Origin: Sphaerospermopsis kisseleviana NIES-73
Lineage (GTDB): Bacteria > Cyanobacteriota > Cyanobacteriia > Cyanobacteriales > Nostocaceae
Direction of reading: 5' to 3'
Length of the DNA stretch: 32,679 nt
Assembly: GCF_002368075.1 (NCBI RefSeq)
Contig: NZ_AP018314.1
Coordinates: forward strand, 3,052,880 to 3,085,558
In this document: one piece after another, positions 24,961 to 32,659 of the stretch
Position numbering within the stretch: position 1 is the stretch's first letter
Layout of the letters: every line of letters begins with the position of its first letter
The notes under the pieces: model-generated
Database searches by the model: none
The model's input: only the letters and a program-made list of their open reading frames with translations
What the model was told of the DNA's origin: nothing
Made by a program: the position numbers and the translations under genes

Positions 24961-26541
24961 ATGTCTAAGGTTCTTGTTTCCGATCCCATTGACCAAGCTG
25001 GTATTGACATTCTTTGCCAAGTTGCTACAGTTGATGTCAAAACAAATCTAAAACCAGCAGAACTAATAGAAATTATTGGTGAGTATGACGCGCTGATGAT
25101 TCGTTCTGGAACTCGCGTTACTCAAGAAATTATTGAAGCCAGTACCCAATTAAAAATTATTGGCCGTGCTGGTGTGGGTGTGGATAATGTGGATGTTCCT
25201 GCGGCTACCCGTAAAGGTATTGTAGTCGTTAATTCCCCAGAAGGAAATACCATTGCGGCTGCCGAACACGCATTAGCAATGATGTTATCTTTATCTCGTC
25301 ATATCCCCGATGCTAATGCTTCTGTAAAAAGGGGAGAATGGGACAGAAAAACTTTTGTCGGTGCGGAAGTCTATAAGAAAACCCTGGGTATTGTGGGGTT
25401 AGGAAAAATCGGTTCTCATGTTGCTCATGTAGCTAAGGCAATGGGGATGAAGTTATTAGCTTATGATCCCTTTATTTCTACAGAAAGAGCAGAACAAATT
25501 GGTTGTCAGTTGGTGGAATTAGATTTATTATTCCAACAAGCAGACTATATCACTTTACACATTCCCAAAACTCCAGAAACTGCCAATTTAATCAACGCTA
25601 AAACTTTGGCGAAGATGAAACCCACCACCAGAATTATTAACTGTGCTAGGGGGGGAATTATTGATGAGGCAGCATTGGCAGGGGCGATTAAAGAAGGTAA
25701 AATTGCAGGTGCAGCTTTAGATGTATTCGACTCTGAACCTTTGGGAGAATCTGAGTTGCGATCGCTGAGTAAAGATGTAATTCTCACACCCCATTTAGGT
25801 GCATCTACTGCCGAAGCCCAAGTAAACGTAGCCATAGACGTGGCAGAACAAATCCGCGATGTGTTGTTAGGACTACCAGCCCGTTCTGCGGTAAATATTC
25901 CTGGACTCGGACCCGATATCTTGGAAGAACTCAAGCCGTATATGCAGTTAGCGGAAACCTTGGGTAACTTGGTAGGACAACTGGCAGGTGGCAGGGTGGA
26001 AACACTGAATGTTAAACTACAAGGGGATCTGGCTACTAATAAGAGTCAGCCTTTAGTAGTAGCGGCGCTGAAAGGGTTGCTTTACCAAGCTTTGCGGGAA
26101 CGGGTAAATTATGTCAATGCCAGCATAGAAGCCAAAGAAAGAGGTATTCGGGTAATTGAAACCAGGGATGCTTCAGCAAGAGACTATGCAGGTTCGCTAC
26201 ATTTGGAAGCTACAGGTACTTTAGGTACTCACTCTGTCACAGGTGCTTTGTTGGGTGATAAGGAAATTCACTTAACTGATGTGGATGGTTTCCCCATTAA
26301 TGTGCCACCTAGCAAATATATGCTGTTCACCTTACACCGGGATATGCCAGGAATTATCGGTAAACTCGGTTCTTTACTGGGCAGTTTTAACGTTAACATT
26401 GCCAGTATGCAGGTAGGAAGGAAAATCGTCCGTGGTGATGCAGTAATGGCTTTAAGTATTGATGATCCTTTACCAGATGGCATCTTGGATGAAATTAAAC
26501 AAGTATCTGGTATTCGGGATGCTTATACAGTAACACTTTAA
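24961..26541 (+). CDS. serA: D-3-phosphoglycerate dehydrogenase
   Basis: 526 residues, the long form with a C-terminal ACT domain. It oxidises 3-phosphoglycerate with NAD to start serine synthesis. Motifs in order: MIRSGTRVT near 50, Rossmann GIVGLGKIGSHVA near 145, NCARGGIIDEAAL with the substrate Arg near 235, DVFDSEPLGE with the acidic partner, and LTPHLGASTAEAQ with the catalytic His near 280. An allosteric-substrate-binding region follows, then an ACT domain (about 452-526, LFTLHRDMPGIIGKLGSLLG), which usually mediates serine feedback inhibition. No Shine-Dalgarno is seen, and an STRR starts just after the stop. Confidence 0.96.
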   Translation: MSKVLVSDPIDQAGIDILCQVATVDVKTNLKPAELIEIIGEYDALMIRSGTRVTQEIIEASTQLKIIGRAGVGVDNVDVPAATRKGIVVVNSPEGNTIAAAEHALAMMLSLSRHIPDANASVKRGEWDRKTFVGAEVYKKTLGIVGLGKIGSHVAHVAKAMGMKLLAYDPFISTERAEQIGCQLVELDLLFQQADYITLHIPKTPETANLINAKTLAKMKPTTRIINCARGGIIDEAALAGAIKEGKIAGAALDVFDSEPLGESELRSLSKDVILTPHLGASTAEAQVNVAIDVAEQIRDVLLGLPARSAVNIPGLGPDILEELKPYMQLAETLGNLVGQLAGGRVETLNVKLQGDLATNKSQPLVVAALKGLLYQALRERVNYVNASIEAKERGIRVIETRDASARDYAGSLHLEATGTLGTHSVTGALLGDKEIHLTDVDGFPINVPPSKYMLFTLHRDMPGIIGKLGSLLGSFNVNIASMQVGRKIVRGDAVMALSIDDPLPDGILDEIKQVSGIRDAYTVTL

Positions 26542-26542
26542 A

Positions 26543-26622
26543 ACAGGTGACAGGTGACAGGTGACAGGTGACAGTTATATTCTTTATTCCCTGTTTCCTG
26601 TTCCCCGTTCCCTGTTCCCTGT
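26543..26622. repeat. STRR cluster between serA and prmA
   Basis: GGTGACA heptamers (26543-26574) followed by TCCCTGT/TTCCTGT units (26588-26622), ending about 20 bp before the prmA start. Confidence 0.9.
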
Positions 26623-26641
26623 ACTAGTAATTTAAAATTCT

Positions 26642-27562
26642 ATGGCAAATACTTGGTGGGAACTGAAAATTTTATGTGAACCAGACCTAGAAGATTCTAT
26701 CTTTTGGCGACTGGAAACTTTTGGCTGTCGTGGTACTGCTATTGAAAGCAAAGGAAATTCATCGCTATTAAAGGCTTATTTGCCTAGCTTTCAAGCACAA
26801 TTATTAGATTTATCGGCGTTATCTTTATGGTTGCGTCAAGATGCTTTGTGTATCGGGTTGCCTTCTCCGCTGTTACACTGGAATTTGATTGATGAGGAAG
26901 ACTGGTCTAGTAGTTGGAAACAATATTGGCAACCTCAAGATATTGGCGATCGCTTCTTGATCAACCCCGCATGGCTACCATTACCTGCATCATCAGAACG
27001 GTTGGTGATTCGTCTTGATCCTGGTGTTGCTTTTGGTACAGGTAATCACGCCACAACTCAACTATGTCTAGAATCTCTGGAAATGCGCCTAAGTGCAATT
27101 CCTGATTCTTTTATAGGTACAGAGAATAAAAAAGATTCCCTAGTAATTGCGGATATTGGCTGCGGTTCGGGTATCCTTTCTGTAGGTGCTATACTCCTGG
27201 GGGCAAAAAAAGTTTATGCAGTTGATAATGATCCTTTGGCGGTAAAATCAACTTTGAGCAATCGCACCCTTAATGATATTAATTCAGAACGCTTGATCCC
27301 AGCCTTGGGTAGTGTGGACGTTTTGACAAAAATAATTGATCAGCCAGTTGATGGTATTGTTTGTAATATTTTGGCTGATGTCATTATTGAGTTAATTCCA
27401 GAAATGGCAGCTATTATTAAACCAAGTACCTGGGGTATTTTTAGTGGTATTTTATTAGAACAATCTAAAGCTGTGGCTGATGTTTTAGAACAAAATGGTT
27501 GGGTTGTGGCTACCCTGTGGAAACGCAAAGAATGGTGTTGTTTAAATGCCAGACGTTCTTAA
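26642..27562 (+). CDS. prmA: ribosomal protein L11 methyltransferase
   Basis: 306 residues. It trimethylates ribosomal protein L11 with S-adenosylmethionine. The N-terminal L11-recognition domain ends near residue 100. The methyltransferase domain then shows the PrmA signature [19 protein letters not shown], the SAM loop [33 protein letters not shown] and the catalytic-loop motif [10 protein letters not shown]. Nothing separates prmA from the upstream STRR, so cotranscription with serA is possible (100-bp gap). An STRR begins 3 bp after the stop codon. Confidence 0.95.
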   Translation: MANTWWELKILCEPDLEDSIFWRLETFGCRGTAIESKGNSSLLKAYLPSFQAQLLDLSALSLWLRQDALCIGLPSPLLHWNLIDEEDWSSSWKQYWQPQDIGDRFLINPAWLPLPASSERLVIRLDPGVAFGTGNHATTQLCLESLEMRLSAIPDSFIGTENKKDSLVIADIGCGSGILSVGAILLGAKKVYAVDNDPLAVKSTLSNRTLNDINSERLIPALGSVDVLTKIIDQPVDGIVCNILADVIIELIPEMAAIIKPSTWGIFSGILLEQSKAVADVLEQNGWVVATLWKRKEWCCLNARRS

Positions 27563-27565
27563 AAA

Positions 27566-27717
27566 CTGGTGACTGGTGACTGGGGACTGGGGACTGGGGA
27601 CTGGGGACTGGGGACTGGGAAGATTAATAACCCATTACCCATTACCAATCACCAATTACCAATCACCAATCACCAATCACCAATCACCAATCACCAATCA
27701 CCAATCACCAATCACCA
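27566..27717. repeat. long compound STRR, about 150 bp
   Basis: Eight or so GACTGGT/GACTGGG heptamers (27566-27620), then ATTACCC units, then about ten CCAATCA/CCAATTA heptamers running to the stop codon of trxA. It is the longest repeat array in the window and fills the whole gap between the convergent prmA and trxA genes. Confidence 0.95.
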
Positions 27718-27719
27718 AA

Positions 27720-28037
27720 TTAAACCAGTTTTTGCAGATGTTGAATTAATTGTGGTGCTTGCAGTACACCTTCAATTCTATCTACAGGTTGACCATTCTT
27801 AAATAATACCAAGGTTGGTAAAGCTGCAATTTGATATTGACTAGCTAATTGAGTGTATTTCTCAGTGTCAATTTTGACAATTCGTAAACGGTCTTTTAAT
27901 TGCAGATTCACTTGTTCTAAAATCGGTCCCATCATCTGACAAGGACCACACCATTCAGCGTAAAAGTCTACTAACACTGGTACATCAGAACCAGAGAGCA
28001 TTTCTTCAAAGCTGTTAAATTGCTTTTTAGTTGTCAT
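27720..28037 (-). CDS. trxA: thioredoxin
   Basis: 105 residues from ATG 28037 (MTTKKQFNSFEEML); a TTG five codons upstream is less likely. It has the active site WCGPC in DFYAEWCGPCQMMGP, the cis-Pro segment ALPTLVLFKNGQ and the C-terminal helix. It reduces disulfides in the cytoplasm and is recharged by thioredoxin or ferredoxin-thioredoxin reductase. The extra residues and QMM after the active site differ from the main m-type TrxA (WCGPCRMV), so it may be one of the several minor thioredoxins of Nostocales. No Shine-Dalgarno is obvious. Confidence 0.93.
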   Translation of the reverse strand: MTTKKQFNSFEEMLSGSDVPVLVDFYAEWCGPCQMMGPILEQVNLQLKDRLRIVKIDTEKYTQLASQYQIAALPTLVLFKNGQPVDRIEGVLQAPQLIQHLQKLV

Positions 28038-28283
28038 GATGGCACACACCAATTTTTGATTGTTTGTTTTAATGGTAGTTCTTAGAAATTAGAATCGGTG
28101 GAATTTTATTTTTTCTTGAGAAATTTTGCGGTTTCTTGATATTGGTTGATGTTCTCAATAAATTTATTAAGTATTGTTTCTAAATTTAAACATTTTCTTT
28201 TTTTGTGGTGATCAAATCGTATCGGCTCAATAAGTAGGGGAAAAAGAAAAAACGCTCAAAGTGAGCAAGGGAGACAATAGCTT
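28038..28283. other. gene-free upstream region of trxA
   Basis: AT-rich region that should carry the trxA promoter. GCTCA-AAG-TGAGC (about 28254-28266) is a short perfect hairpin. No gene seen. The xisI relic begins at its right edge. Confidence 0.5.
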
Positions 28284-28560
28284 GATAGTATTACAGATTT
28301 AACAGAGGAAGGAGTCGCTAGAACGTCGATTCAGTAATGCTAGGTAATCTGTTTTTACCTTGTAGGGGCGAAGCATTCGGGTGATAACCTATCGCTGAAA
28401 CCAGTTCATATTCTGTCCGAATGCTTCGCCCTTACGATTAATGAATCGGTGTTCTAGTGAGTTAGTAGATTTGGAAGTACCAAAAACGGATATTGTTTTA
28501 GGTTTTATATCCTCTCATGTGAGACATTTTACTGGTTTTGCATCACCTTATATTTCGTAA
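28284..28560 (+). pseudogene. xisI relic (3' third) interrupted by a MITE
   Basis: Codons from 28284 read DSITDLTEEGVA, then the 134-bp MITE at 28321-28454 intervenes. If the MITE and one TA are removed, the frame continues SELVDLEVPKTDIVLGF and ends VRHFTGFASPYIS at TAA 28558-28560. This aligns with the intact XisI at 30731 (TEEGIAQQLVELGVPKTDIVLGF and VRQFTGFASV). Upstream, an in-frame TAG at 28278 and unrelated sequence show that the first two thirds are gone. Its last 18 bp overlap the end of the coiled-coil gene on the other strand. Confidence 0.85.
28321..28454. mobile_element. TA-flanked MITE inside the xisI relic
   Basis: Terminal inverted repeats starting GAACGTCGATTCA on the left and, read inward from the right, GAACACCGATTCA match at 15 of 20 positions. 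The element is flanked by TA on both sides. An internal palindrome pairs 28362-28380 with 28417-28435 at 18 of 19 positions (GGGCGAAGCATTCGG core). A TA target duplication is the mark of IS630/Tc1-mariner-mobilised elements. No coding capacity. Confidence 0.8.
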
Positions 28561-30330
28561 TAAATAAAACATCAGCATAACTTTAATATTCATGATCATT
28601 AAATCTTCTAACAACTGAATCATGAGAATATCAATATCAGTAAAATTGTCTAATGTCAATTCTAAGTCGTTTATATTGCTCGTATCTGAATAGATTTCTA
28701 ACTCTTCTAAATAATACTGTTCTAAATCTTCCGCATATTGTTCTAGATCATCTGCATACTCAGACATTAATGAAAGATCCTGCTGTAATTCACTAATTTT
28801 TGATTTTTTATCTCTTAACTTCTGAATTAACAAAGACTGTTCTCCTTCCAATGCTTTAACATCAGCTTCCAACTCTTTAACACGATTATCCAGATCAATT
28901 TTCTCTATTGTAACTACTTCTAGTTGGTATTCTTTCTGATTAAAATTCCTTGTTAATTCATTGAAATTATCTGTTAATTCATTAAAATCTTCTGTTAATT
29001 CATCAAAACTTTCCGCTAATATATTGAGACGTTCAAGGATTTCAGATTTTTCAAATTCCAATTTTTTGATCACAGCATCTTTTTGAGCAATCTGTTTTTG
29101 TAATTCCTCAGTCAAACCACTAATATTACCACCTTTAAATACACTTAATTCACTTTCAACACCTCTTAATTTTCTTTCAATATCTCTTAAATCAGCAGTT
29201 AAAGAATCTCTTTCCTCTTCTAATTCTTGAATACGATTATTACTATCTTCTATAGTTGTTTTTAACTCTAATTCTTTTTCAGTAACGCTTATTTCCAACT
29301 GCTTTACTTTTTGAATATTTTGATTTTTCTCATCTTCTAAATTCTTAATCTGATTATTTTTTTCAAGAATCTCAGATTCTAACCTTTCTATATTAATATC
29401 TATAGGTTTATTATTTAAAACTTCAATTTCACCTTCTAATTGTTGCACACGACTATTCAAAATAATTTTCTCCTGTATCAGTAATTCACAATTAGATTTT
29501 TCAGTAATAACACTTGCTTCTAATAAAGATATCTTTTGTAAATTCTCACTCTTTTCTATTTCCAAACTGTGAATTAAATCATCCTTGTGAATTATCACAT
29601 CTTGCAGATTTTTTAAATCATTTTTGATTTTTTCCAACTCAATATTATTATCAGTTCTAGACTGTAAATCTTTAACTAACTCTTCACATCTAAATTCTAA
29701 ACCCCTCAACTTTGGTGTTAATGAATTAATCTCATTTTCTTTTGTAGCGATGATAGACTTGAGAACTTCCAGAGATTGATTAAAAGTATTCTTTTCTCTA
29801 AGAAGAATCTCATTCGTCTGTTTAATAACTTCAAAATCTTGGTTAATCGCTTGAAGTTTTATTACAGTTTCATTGCGTTCATTCATTAACACCTGAACTT
29901 TCTCTAGAACTAAATCCCATGTTTTATCTTCTAAATTCTCCTTATAAACAATACCACCCAACTTTTGAATAAAGGATTTTTGGTTAGTTTCTAAATCTAG
30001 ATTTCTTTGTGTAAAAATAGTATTTTGTATCTGTAACTTATTATTTAACTCTAAAGTTGTTTGATATTCCTGAAGCAAAGTATTAATTTGTTGTTCTAGC
30101 TTTTGAATCTCTTTTTGTAAAGATTCATTATCACCAGTCAATATCTCAACTTTTTTATTCAAATGTTTAAACTGAGAAAATATATCTAAAAAAACTTTAG
30201 TGATTAAATTATATTTAGCCACATTCTGAACATTTTGTGTATCAATATTTAATTGCGGTTGATTATGTTCTTTAAATAAAAGATAACTCAAAATTAAGAT
30301 AATACCTATCAAGATAGTAATGGTAATCAT
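28543..30330 (-). CDS. membrane-anchored long coiled-coil protein
   Basis: 595 residues, not assigned to a known family. Residues 2-20 are one hydrophobic helix (TITILIGIILILSYLLF), so the protein is probably held in the membrane with a cytoplasmic or periplasmic rod. About 45-555 are almost continuous heptad-type coiled coil rich in Glu, Lys, Asn and Leu with very few Pro or Gly. A repeated FDELTEDFNELTDNFNELTR segment lies near 435-455. The last 20 residues are hydrophobic. GAAAGGGG about 8 nt upstream supports the start. Rod-like proteins of this kind often act as cytoskeletal or septal structures in filamentous cyanobacteria, but that is only an analogy. The 3' end overlaps the xisI relic. 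Confidence 0.7.
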   Translation of the reverse strand: MITITILIGIILILSYLLFKEHNQPQLNIDTQNVQNVAKYNLITKVFLDIFSQFKHLNKKVEILTGDNESLQKEIQKLEQQINTLLQEYQTTLELNNKLQIQNTIFTQRNLDLETNQKSFIQKLGGIVYKENLEDKTWDLVLEKVQVLMNERNETVIKLQAINQDFEVIKQTNEILLREKNTFNQSLEVLKSIIATKENEINSLTPKLRGLEFRCEELVKDLQSRTDNNIELEKIKNDLKNLQDVIIHKDDLIHSLEIEKSENLQKISLLEASVITEKSNCELLIQEKIILNSRVQQLEGEIEVLNNKPIDINIERLESEILEKNNQIKNLEDEKNQNIQKVKQLEISVTEKELELKTTIEDSNNRIQELEEERDSLTADLRDIERKLRGVESELSVFKGGNISGLTEELQKQIAQKDAVIKKLEFEKSEILERLNILAESFDELTEDFNELTDNFNELTRNFNQKEYQLEVVTIEKIDLDNRVKELEADVKALEGEQSLLIQKLRDKKSKISELQQDLSLMSEYADDLEQYAEDLEQYYLEELEIYSDTSNINDLELTLDNFTDIDILMIQLLEDLMIMNIKVMLMFYLLRNIR

Positions 30331-30617
30331 ACAAATACCCCTTTCAGTAACTAATTAGGTAAAGTTGTATTGGTAAAGATATATAACAACTCAGTTAATA
30401 TTATAACGAAACTAAAATATTTACTATCAGGACAAATGCTTATCATATTAATTTTTATTATACAAGTATGTAAGTTGGGTTGAGGAACGAAACCCAACAT
30501 CTTTATAATGTTATTGCGTTGGGTTGCACTTTGTTTAACCCAACCTACGAATATAATATAGAGGCATTACTTGAAAATTCAGGTATAATTTAATAAAAAA
30601 TATCACTTTAACTTTTT
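30331..30617. other. intergenic region with a palindromic repeat
   Basis: It separates the divergent coiled-coil and xisHI genes. Apart from the repeat at 30470-30548 it is AT-rich DNA that probably holds both promoters. Confidence 0.5.
30470..30548. mobile_element. short palindromic dispersed repeat
   Basis: Ends GTAAGTTGGGTT (from 30470) and AACCCAACCTAC (to 30548) are imperfect inverted repeats. Each half folds on itself (GTTGGGTT...AACCCAAC twice). It is non-coding and looks like one of the small mobile repeats common in Nostocales. Confidence 0.65.
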
Positions 30618-30743
30618 ATGTCAGCAAAAGATATATTTCACAATACTGTTAAAATAGCCTTAGAAAAGGATAGTTGGTTAATTACTGATGAACCGTTATA
30701 TTTGCGTCTAACAAAGGAGGAAATCGTATTATGGAAACCTTAA
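30618..30743 (+). pseudogene. xisH with internal deletion (41-codon relic)
   Basis: The frame begins MSAKDIFHNTVKIALEKDSW, the normal N-terminus of XisH (fdxN element excision controlling factor family). It passes through LITDEPLYLRL and then jumps to KEEIVLWKP and stop, which resembles the last residues of XisH. Full-length XisH is about 135-140 residues, so roughly 95 residues are missing, in frame. The end overlaps the xisI start by 13 nt, as in intact xisH-xisI pairs, and carries the AAAGGAGG ribosome site for xisI. The conserved nuclease-like core is lost, so it should be inactive by itself. Confidence 0.75.
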
Positions 30744-31063
30744 ATTATCGGGAGATAGTAAAAGATATTATCTCTAAATATGCAAAAGACCAAGCAGAGG
30801 AAGATTTAGAAAATACAGAAATTGTGTTTGATACAAAACGGGATATTTATTTATTGTTGTATACAGGCTGGAAGGATGAAAATAGAATTTATGGTTGTCC
30901 CATTCATATTAAGATTAAAGATGGTAAAATTGGGATTGAAAGAGATTTTACAGAAGAAGGAATTGCTCAACAGTTAGTAGAGTTAGGTGTACCGAAAACT
31001 GATATAGTTTTAGGATTTAGATCACCTTATGTTAGACAGTTTACTGGTTTTGCATCGGTTTAG
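30731..31063 (+). CDS. xisI: XisI-family protein
   Basis: A 110-residue intact XisI-type protein: METLNYREIVKDIISKYA at the start, VFDTKRDIYLLLYTGWKDENRIYGCPIHI, KIGIERDFTEEGIAQQLVELG and a C-terminal VLGFRSPYVRQFTGFASV. In Anabaena PCC 7120, xisH and xisI control xisF-mediated excision of the fdxN element in heterocysts. Most cyanobacterial genomes have many xisHI pairs unrelated to fdxN whose role is unclear. A strong AAAGGAGG lies 10 nt upstream inside the xisH relic. Its partner XisH is deleted here, so it is an orphan unless another XisH pairs with it. No xisF recombinase is present. Confidence 0.9.
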   Translation: METLNYREIVKDIISKYAKDQAEEDLENTEIVFDTKRDIYLLLYTGWKDENRIYGCPIHIKIKDGKIGIERDFTEEGIAQQLVELGVPKTDIVLGFRSPYVRQFTGFASV

Positions 31064-31132
31064 ATTTTTTATTCATTTTCTGTTTTGCGTTCTTCCTTTG
31101 CGTCTCTGCGTCTTTGCGTGAAATAAAAAAAT

Positions 31133-31166
31133 CTCAAAATTTGCTATACCTCAAAATTTGCTATAC
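31133..31166. repeat. 17-bp tandem duplication
   Basis: CTCAAAATTTGCTATAC occurs twice head to tail (31133-31149 and 31150-31166). The second copy runs into TATAAACA. Just upstream (about 31087-31119) is a separate run of TTGCGTCTCTGCG-like repeats. The duplicated unit contains TATAC, so it may duplicate a -10 element for the Uma2 gene. Confidence 0.85.
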
Positions 31167-31210
31167 TATAAACACACCTAAAAACTCATCTATTATTAAC
31201 CATAAAATAT

Positions 31211-31783
31211 ATGACTCTTGCCCAATCTCACCAATATTTATCCCCAGAAGAATACTTAGAAGCTGAAAAATCCAGTCCTATTAAACATGAATATATTCAA
31301 GGGCAAATTTACGCAATGGCAGGTGCTAGTGATGCCCACGTGACAATCACTACTAATTTAGTTGCTCTTTTAAGAAATCATATTCGCGGTACAGGATGCC
31401 GTCTTTATGTTGCTGATATGAAAGCAAGAATTGAAACTCTGGATATTTTCTATTATCCTGATCTCATGGTAACTTGCGATCCAAGAGATACAGATTTTGA
31501 ATATTTTAAACGCTATCCAAGTTTAATGATTGAAGTTTTATCACCTGCAACTGAAGCCTTTGATAGAGGTGATAAATTCATTGACTATCAAGAATTAGAA
31601 ACATTACAAGAATATGTTTTAGTGAGCCAAAATCGTCAAAGAGTTGATTGTTTTCGTCGCAATAATCAAGGAAGATGGGAACTTTATATTTATAGAGGTA
31701 ATCAACAATTGGAGTTAACAAGCGTAAATTTTAACTGTCTTTTAACCGATGTTTATGAAGATGTTAATTTTCCTAGTCGATAA
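31211..31783 (+). CDS. Uma2-family (DUF820) PD-(D/E)XK nuclease-like protein
   Basis: 190 residues. The start SPEEYLEAEKSSPIKHEYIQGQIYAMAGAS is diagnostic of Uma2. The restriction-endonuclease-like core has the Asp of YYPDLMV and the E-V-L segment LMIEVLSPATEAFDRGDKFIDY, so the metal-binding residues look intact. The family is hugely expanded in cyanobacteria and its role is not settled; many copies are thought to be linked to mobile DNA. No Shine-Dalgarno precedes the ATG. It follows xisI on the same strand after 147 bp with its own likely promoter. Confidence 0.88.
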   Translation: MTLAQSHQYLSPEEYLEAEKSSPIKHEYIQGQIYAMAGASDAHVTITTNLVALLRNHIRGTGCRLYVADMKARIETLDIFYYPDLMVTCDPRDTDFEYFKRYPSLMIEVLSPATEAFDRGDKFIDYQELETLQEYVLVSQNRQRVDCFRRNNQGRWELYIYRGNQQLELTSVNFNCLLTDVYEDVNFPSR

Positions 31784-31849
31784 GCTTCAATTTCTGCTGT
31801 AACCATCAATCAATGATATTATGCAAATAATCTCATTATCACCCAAAAC

Positions 31850-32659
31850 ATGAACCAAAAAATTACCCAAAAAATTACCCAAGTTGATGCTTTTACCAAT
31901 ACACTATTTACAGGCAACCCTGCCGCAGTTTGTGTATTAACAACTCCCCAACCAGACGACTGGATGCAACAAGTCGCCCAAGAAATGAATTTATCAGAAA
32001 CGGCTTTTTTGATCAGAGAAAATGACGGTTTTAATCTGCGTTGGTTTACCCCATCAGTAGAAGTTCCTTTATGTGGTCATGCCACTTTAGCCAGCGCTCA
32101 TGTATTATGGTCAGAAGGTTATTTATCAGCGGAAAGAGAAGCCCGTTTCTATACCAAAAGTGGCTTATTAATTGCTCAGAAAAAAGATAATTGGATTGAG
32201 TTAGATTTTCCTGTAAATTATTCCCAAACCACAGAACCACCATCAGCATTAAATGAAGTTTTAGGAATAGATTATAAATCAGTTTACCTCAATTCTCTAG
32301 GTTATTTAGTAGAAGTTGCATCTGCGGAATTAGTGCGGGAAATGCAGCCGAATTTTCAACAGATGAAAAAATTACCCGTTGCTAATGTAATTGTTACCAG
32401 TATTGGTGATGGAGAATATGATTTTGTATCGCGGTTTTTTGCTCCTGGTTTGGGTATTGATGAAGATCCGGTGACTGGTGCTGCACATTGTTGTTTAGCA
32501 CCATTTTGGCGTGAAAGGTTAAAAAAAGATGAGTTTTTAGCTTATCAAGCTTCTCGTCGTGGTGGAGTAGTAAAAGTTTATTATCCTGGTGAAAATCGCG
32601 TTTTTTTAGCAGGACAAGCTATAACTGTAATGCGTGGTGAGTTATTGGGTGACTGGTGA
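31850..32659 (+). CDS. PhzF-family isomerase
   Basis: 269 residues with the PhzF/diaminopimelate-epimerase fold. The N-terminal QVDAFTNTLFTGNPAAVCVL, the catalytic Glu in MNLSETAFL (near residue 48), GHATLASAHVLW near 82, and the C-terminal DEDPVTGAAHCCLAPFW and SRRGG motifs are all present. True PhzF isomerises a phenazine precursor, but most family members outside phenazine clusters have unknown substrates. The N-end has a duplicated QKIT (NQKITQKITQ). The last residues LLGDW and the TGA stop come from the first units of a GGTGACT repeat array, so the C-terminus has been set by the repeat. Confidence 0.9.
   Translation: MNQKITQKITQVDAFTNTLFTGNPAAVCVLTTPQPDDWMQQVAQEMNLSETAFLIRENDGFNLRWFTPSVEVPLCGHATLASAHVLWSEGYLSAEREARFYTKSGLLIAQKKDNWIELDFPVNYSQTTEPPSALNEVLGIDYKSVYLNSLGYLVEVASAELVREMQPNFQQMKKLPVANVIVTSIGDGEYDFVSRFFAPGLGIDEDPVTGAAHCCLAPFWRERLKKDEFLAYQASRRGGVVKVYYPGENRVFLAGQAITVMRGELLGDW

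Noticed and set aside
27566-27717. Possible CRISPR array
   Set aside because: The units are 7 bp in direct tandem with no unique spacers. This is an STRR.
27569-27802. 77-codon open frame at the STRR
   Set aside because: It is made of repeat-encoded GLGTGDW and PITNH units and runs antisense into trxA.
30618-31063. Active fdxN-type excision element
   Set aside because: No xisF recombinase, no fdxN gene and no element borders are present, and xisH is deleted. The genes are only family members.
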